Notes under the pieces: generated by a model
Databases searched by the model: none
What the model was told of the DNA's origin: nothing
Seen by the model: the letters and a program-made list of their open reading frames with translations, nothing else
From: Nitrospinaceae bacterium
GTDB taxonomy: Bacteria; Nitrospinota; Nitrospinia; Nitrospinales; VA-1
DNA length: 12,385 nt
Direction: 5' to 3'
Assembly (NCBI GenBank): GCA_012961055.1
Contig: DUAA01000241.1
Location: forward strand, 1-12,385
In this document: positions 1 to 7,147 of the stretch, one piece after another
Numbering within the stretch: the first letter of the stretch is position 1
Layout of the letters: every line of letters begins with the position of its first letter
Made by a program: the position numbers and the translations under genes

Positions 1-608
1 CGGCATTTCAATTTTCCAGAGATCATTTTTTTAAGAATCTCATCAGGTGAGGATTTCTTTTGCAAAGAAAAAATGGGTGGCAAATGGTTTTGAGCGTTGA
101 GAATTAACCCTTTTATATTAACATCCCGGTTCAGGTGAATAGCTAATTGAGGGATGCGTAATAAAGGTTCCTCAAACCGGACTAATTTTGAGTAGGGTTT
201 TTTCTTGCCGCCTAAAATCACTCGTCCTGCGAGGGATAAGTCTCGGTCTGTCCAAGTAGAGAGAAGTACTCCTCCATATACCTCCACTCCCAGTTGCAGA
301 TAGCCACTTTTAGAAAACCCGGCATTGGGTTTCAGCCTGAGGTTAGGGCTATCTGTATGGGCGCCGATGATTTTAAACCCTTCGCTGGGTTTTGACCCCA
401 CCTTAAAAGCGATCAGGGATGAATCGTTTCGGGTAAGAAAATACTGATTGTTCGGAACCAGTTCCCAAGCATCCGTCTCATTCAATTTTTTAAAGCCCTT
501 CTCGCTAAGAGTGCAGGCCATTTCCTGCACAGCATGGAAGGGCGTGGGAGACCGGTCGATAAATTCGAGCAGATTTTGCAGTCGGTTAGTTTTAGGTTCT
601 TTTTTCAT
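1..608 (-). CDS. M18 family aminopeptidase (aspartyl aminopeptidase type), N-terminal part, runs off left edge
   Basis: About 202 N-terminal residues of a zinc aminopeptidase that removes acidic N-terminal residues from peptides in the cytoplasm. On the minus strand the frame is open from the ATG at 608-606 to the window edge. Family marks are the early SPTPFHAV segment (about residues 20-27), the metal-binding GAHTDSPNLRLKP stretch (residues 82-94, with H84 as the likely zinc ligand and D86 beside it), and the YGG...TWTDRDLSLAGRV block (residues 111-130). M18 proteins are usually about 430-460 residues, so more than half, including the remaining metal ligands, lies outside the window. A GGAG about 9 nt before the ATG supports the start. 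It is transcribed away from the small gene at 867. The family call is secure; the precise substrate is taken from the family. Confidence 0.9.
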   Translation of the reverse strand, partial: MKKEPKTNRLQNLLEFIDRSPTPFHAVQEMACTLSEKGFKKLNETDAWELVPNNQYFLTRNDSSLIAFKVGSKPSEGFKIIGAHTDSPNLRLKPNAGFSKSGYLQLGVEVYGGVLLSTWTDRDLSLAGRVILGGKKKPYSKLVRFEEPLLRIPQLAIHLNRDVNIKGLILNAQNHLPPIFSLQKKSSPDEILKKMISGKLKC

Positions 609-671
609 CAGTGGAGTCTCCAAAATAAAAAATAATCACCCTGCACATAATTTACACTGGATACAATATAG

Positions 672-690
672 AATTAACTTTGAGTTAATT
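672..690. promoter_or_regulatory. 19-bp palindrome in divergent spacer, possible operator
   Basis: Eight-base arms AATTAACT and AGTTAATT are exact inverted complements around a 3-nt centre (TTG). The site lies 64 bp upstream of the M18 aminopeptidase start and 177 bp upstream of the small gene at 867, next to AT-rich promoter-like DNA. A transcription-factor site is the simplest reading. A weak terminator is less likely because no gene ends here. The regulator is unknown. Confidence 0.35.
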
Positions 691-866
691 TTTCCTGCCA
701 AGCCTTGCGAGAGCCGGCTAGTTTGCTAGGTTACATATTATAAAATATATCCTTAGTCTGAGCTTATGATTATTGTGTGGGTGGATAAAAATATAGAGGA
801 TTTTGGTTTTGGTTGTTTAGCAAAATTCCTGTAAAATTAGGTTTCTTACGTTGGGAGTGTTTTACC

Positions 867-1169
867 ATGGGTCTTTTAATCCGAGCCGATTTTAAAAAGA
901 AATTAGATATCAAACTTTACCGGTTTGATGCTAAAAATCTTAAGCCAGAATACCATGCAGAAATTTTTTGTGAAATGTTTTCCCAGTTTCCACAATTTAA
1001 GGCCCATGTTGCTGCCTATCTTGAACGGAACTATTGTGTTGTGGTCAACGATGAAGACCACTCCGATCCAAGGTCCCTCCTCAACGCGTTAAATCCTGAA
1101 GAGGTCAGGAAACTGAATGAATGGGTTTTGCTTCGCAACAAACCGGGAACTGTAGTCCGAGAAAAATAA
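867..1169 (+). CDS. Hypothetical protein, 100 residues, family not recognised
   Basis: A small soluble protein that I cannot assign to a family. The ATG at 867 is chosen because GGGAG lies at 854-858, about 8 nt upstream; an in-frame TTG at 813 would add 18 residues but has a poorly spaced ribosome site. The protein starts MGLLIRADFKKKLDIKLYRF. It is rich in charged and aromatic residues and has two cysteines (in IFCEMF and NYCVVV). The C-terminal half reads like a helical segment (LNPEEVRKLNEWVLLRNKPG). No signal peptide or membrane helix is seen. It stands alone, divergent from the aminopeptidase gene and convergent with moaA. Codon choice looks like that of its neighbours, which supports a real gene, but no function can be given. 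Confidence 0.6.
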   Translation: MGLLIRADFKKKLDIKLYRFDAKNLKPEYHAEIFCEMFSQFPQFKAHVAAYLERNYCVVVNDEDHSDPRSLLNALNPEEVRKLNEWVLLRNKPGTVVREK

Positions 1170-1356
1170 TCCACCTACGGTGAGACTCTCGAACGGTCAT
1201 AAATTCTCATTCATTTCGATTAGAGCTGTTCTTTAAAGTATATTTTTGGATTTCAATCGATAAGTCGGTTGGCTTACAAGGTGTGTGGGAGCGATCTTTT
1301 TCCTTAGGTTTTGTGCCTTGCAGGGGTAAAAAAATTGCTATGTTGGCTATGCTAAA

Positions 1357-2358
1357 TTACCCGCCGATGGCGTGCATGGCGCGGTTGGGTTGTTTGAAAT
1401 CTTTTAGATTGATTTTGTGGCCGGGTTCTTTGATCAAGACGGCTTGTTGTATAGCTTCGGCGATTACTTCGTCACTTGCGCCGTTTCGGATCAGGTTTTT
1501 CAAGTCGTGCTCATTTTCGGAGAACAGGCAAGTTCTCAGTTTTCCATCGGCTGTCATGCGGATGCGGTTGCAGTGATCGCAGAACGGATTGCTCACTGCT
1601 GTAATGATTCCGACTTTACCTTTGCCATCTGCGAAATTGTATTCGCTGGCAGGGCCGATTTCCAGAGAGTTGTCGATCGGGACTAGTTCATATTTTTTCT
1701 TAATGATATCGATAATTTCGTGCCCGAACAGGACTTTGTTGCGTTCCCACGTTTTATCTGAGTCTAACGGCATGAACTCGATAAAGCGGATTTCGAAGCC
1801 ATCGGATCTCCCCATTTCGATCAAACCCATAATTTCAGGCTCAGAAAAATTGCGAACGGCCACGGCGTTGATCTTGATGGATTTGAATCCTACTTTGCGA
1901 GCCGTATTCAGGCCTTCTAAAACGGAATTCAGACAGTCTCTTCGATTTACATCGCGAAACTTATCGGGATCGAGTGCGTCGAGGCTGACGTTAAGCCTTT
2001 TCAGTCCGGCTTCTATCAAACTTTGGGCTTGGTCTTTAAGGAAATAGGCGTTGGTGGTCATGGCAATGTCGTCAATGCCTTCGACCTTATCTATCATTTT
2101 AATCAGAATGGGTAGGCCTTTTCTCATAAGAGGTTCCCCACCGGTCAATCTAATACGGTTGATCCCTAATTTCGAAACAATAGTCACCACACGATGAATT
2201 TCTTCAAATGACAGCAGGTTGCTTCGGTCCATGAACTCAACGTTATCTGCTGGCATGCAATAGGTGCAACGAAAATTACAGCGGTCAGTAACCGAAATCC
2301 TCAGGTTAACAATGGTTCGTCCCATCCCATCTACAAGCTTTGGCGAATTACTGTTCAT
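1357..2358 (-). CDS. moaA: GTP 3',8-cyclase MoaA (molybdenum cofactor biosynthesis)
   Basis: A 333-residue radical-SAM enzyme that rearranges GTP to 3',8-cyclo-7,8-dihydro-GTP, the first step of molybdopterin synthesis. The N-terminal SAM-cluster motif CNFRCTYC gives C27, C31 and C34, followed by GGEP at residues 73-76. The second [4Fe-4S] site that binds substrate is shown by CDHC (C260, C263) and C277 in LRTCLF. The protein ends in the Gly-Gly (332-333) that MoaA needs for activity, so the gene looks intact and of usual length. The ATG at 2358 follows AAGGA with good spacing. It is a single gene here, with no other moa or moe gene nearby, and is divergent from the SUF operon. Both of its clusters would depend on an assembly system such as the one next door. 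Confidence 0.97.
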   Translation of the reverse strand: MNSNSPKLVDGMGRTIVNLRISVTDRCNFRCTYCMPADNVEFMDRSNLLSFEEIHRVVTIVSKLGINRIRLTGGEPLMRKGLPILIKMIDKVEGIDDIAMTTNAYFLKDQAQSLIEAGLKRLNVSLDALDPDKFRDVNRRDCLNSVLEGLNTARKVGFKSIKINAVAVRNFSEPEIMGLIEMGRSDGFEIRFIEFMPLDSDKTWERNKVLFGHEIIDIIKKKYELVPIDNSLEIGPASEYNFADGKGKVGIITAVSNPFCDHCNRIRMTADGKLRTCLFSENEHDLKNLIRNGASDEVIAEAIQQAVLIKEPGHKINLKDFKQPNRAMHAIGG

Positions 2359-2448
2359 TCAGGAATCCTTATCGTTTATGGGAATCTTAGGCCTACTCTC
2401 AATGCATAGAGCTGAAAGCAAGCCTGAACCCCAGTTAGGTATGGTCAA

Positions 2449-2478
2449 ATTATATCTTTATTAAGCTACAGATGTATA
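2449..2478 (-). promoter_or_regulatory. Candidate sigma-70-type promoter for moaA
   Basis: On the minus strand a TATACA (-35-like, 2478-2473) is followed after 18 nt by a perfect TATAAT (2454-2449). This would give a leader of roughly 80 nt before the moaA ATG. The -10 box is consensus, but the -35 box matches only four of six positions, so the call is moderate. Confidence 0.4.
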
Positions 2479-2588
2479 GGGTTAGTTTGATACTATGAAT
2501 ATAGCACCAAATATGGTTTGAAGTGATTTTCTGTCAAGATTAACCTGTTATGGATATCCAGGGGACTGCTAGCCTACAAAGGTTGAAA

Positions 2589-2604
2589 AATAAAGAACTT
2601 TATT
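2589..2604. promoter_or_regulatory. 16-bp palindrome upstream of SUF promoter, possible operator
   Basis: AATAAAG and CTTTATT form a perfect inverted repeat around a 2-nt AA centre. It ends about 20 bp before the candidate -35 box of the SUF operon. SUF operons are often controlled by Rrf2/IscR- or SufR-type regulators, but this sequence does not match a consensus I know and no such regulator gene is in the window. Confidence 0.3.
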
Positions 2605-2623
2605 GGGCAAATGTAAGTTAAAA

Positions 2624-2653
2624 TTGTTGCAGAAGTGGTATTTGATATATAAT
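2624..2653 (+). promoter_or_regulatory. Candidate sigma-70-type promoter of the SUF operon
   Basis: TTGTTG at 2624-2629 is separated by 18 nt from a perfect TATAAT at 2648-2653. Transcription would start near 2660 and leave a leader of about 78 nt before the GTG start at 2738. This is the best match to a housekeeping promoter in the spacer on this strand. Confidence 0.45.
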
Positions 2654-2737
2654 CACTGGCACGGGTCTAAATTTGATGGTTGGTTCATTGTTCAGGGTTA
2701 TTAATAAGTTAATGCTTTTAAATTTAAGGATTTAATT

Positions 2738-3478
2738 GTGGCAGTCGCAGAAGATAAATTTTCAGAACTCTTTGAGCAAAAGGCCAAAGCCATCAAACAT
2801 CGTGGTGCCTATTATCTGGAAGATGCAGGTGAGAAGGGCATGGCTCTTGTTGAAGCCAAGTTCAAAGATACCAAACTTTATTGGCTTGTGGATGTTAAGG
2901 AAGATCGCATTTTCAGTGCCCGGTTTTTCGCGTATGGAGGGAAAGTCTCTTTAGTGATCGGTGAGACTCTTTGTTTCATGGTCGAAGGGTTGACGATAGA
3001 TGAAGCGTCTTCGCTTTTGAAAACGGATGTCGAAGCTCTGCTTCGTGATGAACCGGAAGTCCCATCGGTTCCTGAATCGAAGATGAAGTCTTTTGATTCG
3101 GTAGATGAACTGCTTAAAATAATTAAAGATCATTACCCTTCCGCGAAAGCGATAGCCATTGCCAGCGCATCCATTGATAAGGTAGAGGTGAAATCTACCA
3201 CTGAGCTGACTCTGGTAGCTCAGGCTTGGCTGGGATTGACAATTGATGAGCAGAAGCAGCAGATAGATATTGTGTTAGATGAGCATGTTCGTCCGGCTCT
3301 CATGAATGACGGGGGTAATGTCCAAGTTCTGGATGTGACGGACGGCGAGAGAATTTTGATTCAGTATCAGGGAGCGTGCGGCAGTTGTGGGTCTTCTTTA
3401 GGAGCCACTTTGTCGTTCATGGAATCGACCCTGCGTAAACATATTTACAACGAGTTAACCGTTGTCCCACAGATGTAG
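2738..3478 (+). CDS. NifU-like Fe-S protein: degenerate IscU-like N-terminus plus C-terminal CxxC NifU domain
   Basis: A 246-residue protein that leads the SUF operon and probably carries or delivers iron-sulfur clusters. The C-terminal part (about 172-246) is a NifU/Nfu domain, with the VRPALMNDGGNVQVLDV core and the cluster-binding CGSC motif (C214, C217). The N-terminal part (about 5-105) aligns by eye with the IscU/NifU scaffold fold: the segment ending VEGLTIDEA mirrors the VKGKTLDEA-type helix of scaffolds. However, the cysteine expected in the FGCG-type loop is missing (here FFAYGG, 63-68), and only C79 occurs in this half. The middle (106-170) is a linker with no clear family. The GTG start is supported by AAGGA 7 nt upstream. 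sufB begins 21 nt downstream, so the two are cotranscribed. The Nfu-type role is well supported; the scaffold-derived origin of the N-terminus is inference. Confidence 0.85.
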   Translation: MAVAEDKFSELFEQKAKAIKHRGAYYLEDAGEKGMALVEAKFKDTKLYWLVDVKEDRIFSARFFAYGGKVSLVIGETLCFMVEGLTIDEASSLLKTDVEALLRDEPEVPSVPESKMKSFDSVDELLKIIKDHYPSAKAIAIASASIDKVEVKSTTELTLVAQAWLGLTIDEQKQQIDIVLDEHVRPALMNDGGNVQVLDVTDGERILIQYQGACGSCGSSLGATLSFMESTLRKHIYNELTVVPQM

Positions 3479-3499
3479 TTTGATATATGGAGATCAAAA

Positions 3500-4951
3500 A
3501 TGAGTACTGAACAAAATTCTGTTTCAGATATTCTGGAAGATAATACCTATAAATATGGTTTTACCACCGATGTTGAGTCGGAGACCTTTGCTAAAGGACT
3601 CAATGAAGATGTTGTTCGTGCCATTTCCAAGAAGAAGGAAGAGCCGCAGTTCATGCTCGATTTCCGATTGAAGGCTTTCGCGAAATGGAAAACCATGAAA
3701 GAGCCGGAATGGCCAAACGTGCATTACCCCACTATCGATTTTCAGAACATATCTTATTATTCAGCGCCGAAGCAAAAGAAAGTGTTGGCGAGCTTGGATG
3801 AGGTTGATCCTGAAGTTATGCGTACTTTCGAGAAATTGGGCATTCCTCTGGATGAGCAAAAGAAACTGGCTAATGTGGCCGTAGATGCAGTGTTTGACAG
3901 TGTCAGCGTGGCTACGACCCATAAGAAAAAACTCATGGAAGTGGGTATCATCTTCTGTCCTATGTCTGAAGCTTTGAAAGAATATCCGGAACTGGTGGAA
4001 CAATATCTAGGAACTGTGGTCCCGGTAGGGGATAACTTTTATGCTGCGCTCAATAGTGCCGTGTTCACGGATGGTTCGTTTGTCTACATTCCGCCGGATA
4101 CCATTAGTCCAATGGAAATCTCTACCTATTTCAGGATCAACACCGAGGAGACGGGGCAGTTTGAAAGAACGCTGATTATCTGTGCTGAAAACAGTTATGT
4201 GTCCTACTTGGAAGGGTGTACTGCACCACAATTTGATACCAACCAACTGCATGCTGCAGTGGTAGAACTGGTTACCATGGAAAATGCTGAGATCAAATAC
4301 AGCACTGTACAAAACTGGTATGCCGGAGATAAGGAAACGGGTAAAGGTGGTGTTTTTAATTTTGTTACTAAACGAGGCAAATGCCAGGGCGATAATTCAA
4401 AAATTTCCTGGACCCAGGTCGAAACCGGGTCGGCCATTACCTGGAAATACCCGAGTTGTATTCTGCAAGGGGACAACACCGTAGGAGAATTCTATTCCGT
4501 AGCGTTGACCAATGGGCATATGCAAGCGGATACCGGGACCAAGATGATTCATCTTGGTAAAAATACCCGTTCGAGTATTATTTCCAAGGGTATTTCTGCC
4601 GATTACTCCAGCAACAGTTATCGCGGTCAGGTAAAGGTGGGCAAGAACGCTACCAACGCTAGAAATTACAGCCAGTGCGATAGCATGTTGGTTGGCGATA
4701 AATCCAGTGCGCATACTTTCCCATATATAGAAACTGCCAACAGCTCGGTTCAAATTGAACACGAAGCCTCCACTTCAAAAATCAGTGAAGAGCAACTCTT
4801 CTATTTTGAATCGAGAGGTATTTCCCGTGAAAATGCGATTGAGGCGGTCATTAGCGGATTTTGTAAAGAAGTTTTCAAGCAACTGCCTATGGAGTTTGCC
4901 GTTGAGGCGCAAAAGTTGTTGACCCTGAAGCTTGAAGATAGTGTCGGGTAA
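3500..4951 (+). CDS. sufB: Fe-S cluster assembly scaffold SufB
   Basis: A 483-residue SufB, the cluster-building subunit of the cytoplasmic SufB-SufC-SufD complex. The sequence carries typical SufB blocks: the N-terminal YKYGF region (about 18-22), [15 protein letters not shown] (175-189), and the C-terminal beta-helix with [13 protein letters not shown] (388-400). C393 corresponds to the conserved sulfur-accepting cysteine (C405 in the E. coli protein), and E422 in HEAST is the conserved acidic residue near the assembly site. Length is normal for the family. GGAG about 10 nt before the ATG supports the start. It follows the NifU-like gene by 21 nt. Downstream, a 135-nt gap with a hairpin and T-run separates it from sufC, unlike the tight spacing elsewhere in the operon. 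Confidence 0.97.
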   Translation: MSTEQNSVSDILEDNTYKYGFTTDVESETFAKGLNEDVVRAISKKKEEPQFMLDFRLKAFAKWKTMKEPEWPNVHYPTIDFQNISYYSAPKQKKVLASLDEVDPEVMRTFEKLGIPLDEQKKLANVAVDAVFDSVSVATTHKKKLMEVGIIFCPMSEALKEYPELVEQYLGTVVPVGDNFYAALNSAVFTDGSFVYIPPDTISPMEISTYFRINTEETGQFERTLIICAENSYVSYLEGCTAPQFDTNQLHAAVVELVTMENAEIKYSTVQNWYAGDKETGKGGVFNFVTKRGKCQGDNSKISWTQVETGSAITWKYPSCILQGDNTVGEFYSVALTNGHMQADTGTKMIHLGKNTRSSIISKGISADYSSNSYRGQVKVGKNATNARNYSQCDSMLVGDKSSAHTFPYIETANSSVQIEHEASTSKISEEQLFYFESRGISRENAIEAVISGFCKEVFKQLPMEFAVEAQKLLTLKLEDSVG

Positions 4952-5004
4952 GCGATTTCGGAATTAGACCGGAGTGGTGAGAAACATCGGCATTTAGTGA
5001 TATT

Positions 5005-5064
5005 CCCCCTGTGTTGGTTCTCGTCGGCGTATTTTAGTTCCAGGGAACTTGCAGGGGGTTTTTT
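5005..5064 (+). terminator. Terminator-like hairpin with T6 between sufB and sufC, possible attenuator
   Basis: CCCCCTG (5005-5011) can pair with CAGGGGG (5052-5058), followed directly by six T (5059-5064). The 40-nt loop contains a second hairpin, AGTTC (5036-5040) with GAACT (5045-5049) around CAGG. This resembles an intrinsic terminator inside an operon, ending 22 nt before the sufC start. The long loop weakens the case for efficient termination; partial attenuation or an mRNA-processing or stabilising structure fits better. Confidence 0.45.
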
Positions 5065-5086
5065 ATATTGATTGAGGAGAGGATTA

Positions 5087-5827
5087 ATGCTTGAGATTAA
5101 AGATTTACATGCGAGTGTTGAGGGGAATGAAATTCTGAAAGGCATTTCTCTTTCCATTAAAAAAGGCGAGATTCACGCAGTGATGGGTCCCAATGGATCT
5201 GGGAAAAGCACCTTGGCTAAAATTCTTTCTGGCCACCCTTCTTATGAGGTTACTGGAGGAGAGATTTTATTCGAGGGAAAAAACCTTTTAGATCTGGAAG
5301 CGGAAGAGCGGTCTTTAGCCGGAATTTTTATGGGTTTTCAGTATCCGGTAGAGGTGCCAGGAGTGAACAACGCCGAGTTTTTACGCATGGCCTTCAACGC
5401 CCGAAGAGTTAAGGCTGATGAGGAAGAAATGGATCCTCTGGATTTTGATGAGCTCCTTTCTGAAAAAATGAAAATGCTTAAAATGGAAAACAAGTACAAG
5501 GAAAGAAGCCTCAATGATGGTTTTTCCGGAGGTGAGAAAAAGAAAAATGAAATTTTGCAGATGGCGATTCTTGAACCTAAACTTGCTATCCTGGATGAAA
5601 CGGACTCCGGACTCGATATTGATGCTTTGAGAATTGTTGCTGAAGGTGTGAACAGCTTGCGCAATGACAATAACGCGCTCATTCTCATCACTCATTACCA
5701 GCGTTTGCTGGATTATATTAAACCCGATTTCGTTCATGTTATTCACCAGGGAAAAATCGTCAAGTCGGGAGATAAGGCACTGGCACTTGAACTCGAATCC
5801 CAGGGATATGACTGGGTAACCACTTGA
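5087..5827 (+). CDS. sufC: Fe-S cluster assembly ATPase SufC
   Basis: A 246-residue ABC-type ATPase that is soluble and powers the SufB-SufC-SufD complex. Walker A is GPNGSGKST (34-42), the Q-loop is near Q85, the signature is FSGGE (146-150, with the KKKNE tail typical of SufC), Walker B is LAILDE (166-171) and the H-loop is H203. Length is normal. The ATG at 5087 is preferred over an in-frame TTG at 5072 because the GAGGAGAGG ribosome site (5074-5082) lies just before the ATG and overlaps the TTG. sufD starts 15 nt after the stop. No odd residues are seen. Confidence 0.97.
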   Translation: MLEIKDLHASVEGNEILKGISLSIKKGEIHAVMGPNGSGKSTLAKILSGHPSYEVTGGEILFEGKNLLDLEAEERSLAGIFMGFQYPVEVPGVNNAEFLRMAFNARRVKADEEEMDPLDFDELLSEKMKMLKMENKYKERSLNDGFSGGEKKKNEILQMAILEPKLAILDETDSGLDIDALRIVAEGVNSLRNDNNALILITHYQRLLDYIKPDFVHVIHQGKIVKSGDKALALELESQGYDWVTT

Positions 5828-5842
5828 GAATTGAGGAGAAGT

Positions 5843-7147
5843 ATGACGGATACACTTGTTGAGTCCAGTGCTGAATCGGCGTTTCTGGATTTACATAAAA
5901 AACTTTTAGAGCAAGGACGTTCTGCCCTTGCAGAACTTCAAGTAACCGCGTTGAGCCGGTTTGAGGAGCTTGGATTTCCCCATTCAAAGCATGAAATGTA
6001 CACCTTTGTGAACACAAAGGGGTTGGTGGCAACTTCCTTCAGTCTACCCGATGGAAGTGCAAGCGTTTCTGAAGATTTTGTTGCGAGTCATATTTATCCA
6101 GATTGCAAAGACCAATGTCTGGTATTTATTGATGGGGTCTTCGATCGTGGCTTATCACGGTGTGAAGGTGTGAACTCCAACCTGATGCCTCTGTCAGAAG
6201 CTGACGAGGAAGTGAAAGCTTATTTGTCGGAAACGGCTGAGAATGAAAACGATGTGTTTGCTTCTCTCAGTACGGCATTTTGTGATGAAGGCCTGGTTTT
6301 CAAGGTAGAGGCCAACACTCAAATCTCCGGGACGGTTCAAATTCTTTTTGTTTCTACGGGTAACACCGCCGGATCGGTCATGCATACGCCGCGGATAGTT
6401 TGGCAGCTGGGAAAATTGTCAGAAATCAAAGTGATTGAAAAATTCGTTGGTACTGAAGGCGGATATTTCATCAACTCGGTTCAGGATTGGTTGTTGGCGG
6501 AAGGTGCAGGGGTCTCATATACACAGGTTCAAATGGATTCTATTGGCTCCTGGCATTTTTCAAAAGTCCGGGTTTACTTGAATAGAAATGCCAGGTTCCA
6601 CTCCTCTAATGCTTCTTCAGGAAACCAGTTGGCCCGGCATCATTATGAGGTTAGGCTTAAGGAAGAAGGCTCTGAAATTAGGTTGAACGGAGTCAGTGTG
6701 CTGGATGACAAGGAACAAGTGCATAATTTTGTCCGGATTCATCACGAGGCACCTCAATGTATCAGCCATCAGCATTTTAAGAATATTGTGAACGGGCATG
6801 CTCGTTCCAGCTTCGATGGCACCGTGATCGTTTGCCAGGGCGCTCAATTAACAAGTGCTGACCAGTTAGTCAACAATCTAATGCTTTCCAATGATTGCCA
6901 TGCAAATAATAAACCTAACCTGATGATTTTTGCTGATGATGTTAAATGTACGCATGGTGTGACCGTTGGACAAATTGATGAGGGTCAATGGTTCTACCTG
7001 CAAACGCGCGGCCTGTCTGCCAAGGCGGCGAAAGAGCTTCTCACCCGAAGTTTTGCAAAAAGTATTATAGAGACCATTGAGTTTCCCGAAGTGGTGGAAG
7101 AACTGAATGACACACTTCTTAAGAAACTGGAGGCTCGTAATGACTGA
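5843..7147 (+). CDS. sufD: Fe-S cluster assembly protein SufD
   Basis: A 434-residue SufD, the partner of SufB in the SufB-SufC-SufD complex and needed for iron entry and cluster assembly. The N-terminal region has the GFPHSKHEMYTF segment typical of SufD. The C-terminal beta-helix contains KCTHGVTVGQID, with H371 matching the conserved SufD histidine (H360 in E. coli) that faces the SufB cysteine. It is followed by the YLQTRGLSAKAAKELL helix shared by SufB and SufD. The ATG at 5843 is chosen because GAGGAGA (5833-5839) precedes it. An in-frame TTG at 5831 overlaps that ribosome site. The stop overlaps the sufS start by 8 nt, indicating translational coupling. Confidence 0.95.
   Translation: MTDTLVESSAESAFLDLHKKLLEQGRSALAELQVTALSRFEELGFPHSKHEMYTFVNTKGLVATSFSLPDGSASVSEDFVASHIYPDCKDQCLVFIDGVFDRGLSRCEGVNSNLMPLSEADEEVKAYLSETAENENDVFASLSTAFCDEGLVFKVEANTQISGTVQILFVSTGNTAGSVMHTPRIVWQLGKLSEIKVIEKFVGTEGGYFINSVQDWLLAEGAGVSYTQVQMDSIGSWHFSKVRVYLNRNARFHSSNASSGNQLARHHYEVRLKEEGSEIRLNGVSVLDDKEQVHNFVRIHHEAPQCISHQHFKNIVNGHARSSFDGTVIVCQGAQLTSADQLVNNLMLSNDCHANNKPNLMIFADDVKCTHGVTVGQIDEGQWFYLQTRGLSAKAAKELLTRSFAKSIIETIEFPEVVEELNDTLLKKLEARND

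Larger units (their letters stand above)
2359..2737. other. Divergent intergenic region between moaA and the SUF operon
   Basis: This 379-bp spacer holds no convincing coding sequence on either strand. It is AT-rich and must contain the promoters of both flanking units. Candidate promoters for each direction and a 16-bp palindrome are listed separately. A further 10-bp palindrome, TGGATATCCA, lies at 2551-2560. No riboswitch fold or small RNA was recognised. Confidence 0.7.

Noticed and set aside
448..729. Open frame on the plus strand over the aminopeptidase gene
   Set aside because: It is antisense to a clear M18 aminopeptidase, has no family likeness and no good ribosome site; it is a shadow of the real gene.
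1170..1356. Intrinsic terminator between the convergent small gene and moaA
   Set aside because: No GC-rich hairpin followed by a T-run is visible on either strand in this 187-bp gap.
1283..2047. Several plus-strand open frames opposite moaA
   Set aside because: They lie antisense to an intact MoaA with all its motifs, and their translations look like chance sequence.
2359..2448. Molybdenum-cofactor riboswitch in the moaA leader
   Set aside because: The leader of about 80 nt shows no set of helices that I can match to the Moco RNA motif.
2551..2560. TGGATATCCA palindrome in the moaA-SUF spacer as a separate operator
   Set aside because: It is only 10 bp, not centred on the nearby CCTG/CAGG pair, and not aligned with either promoter candidate; it may be chance.
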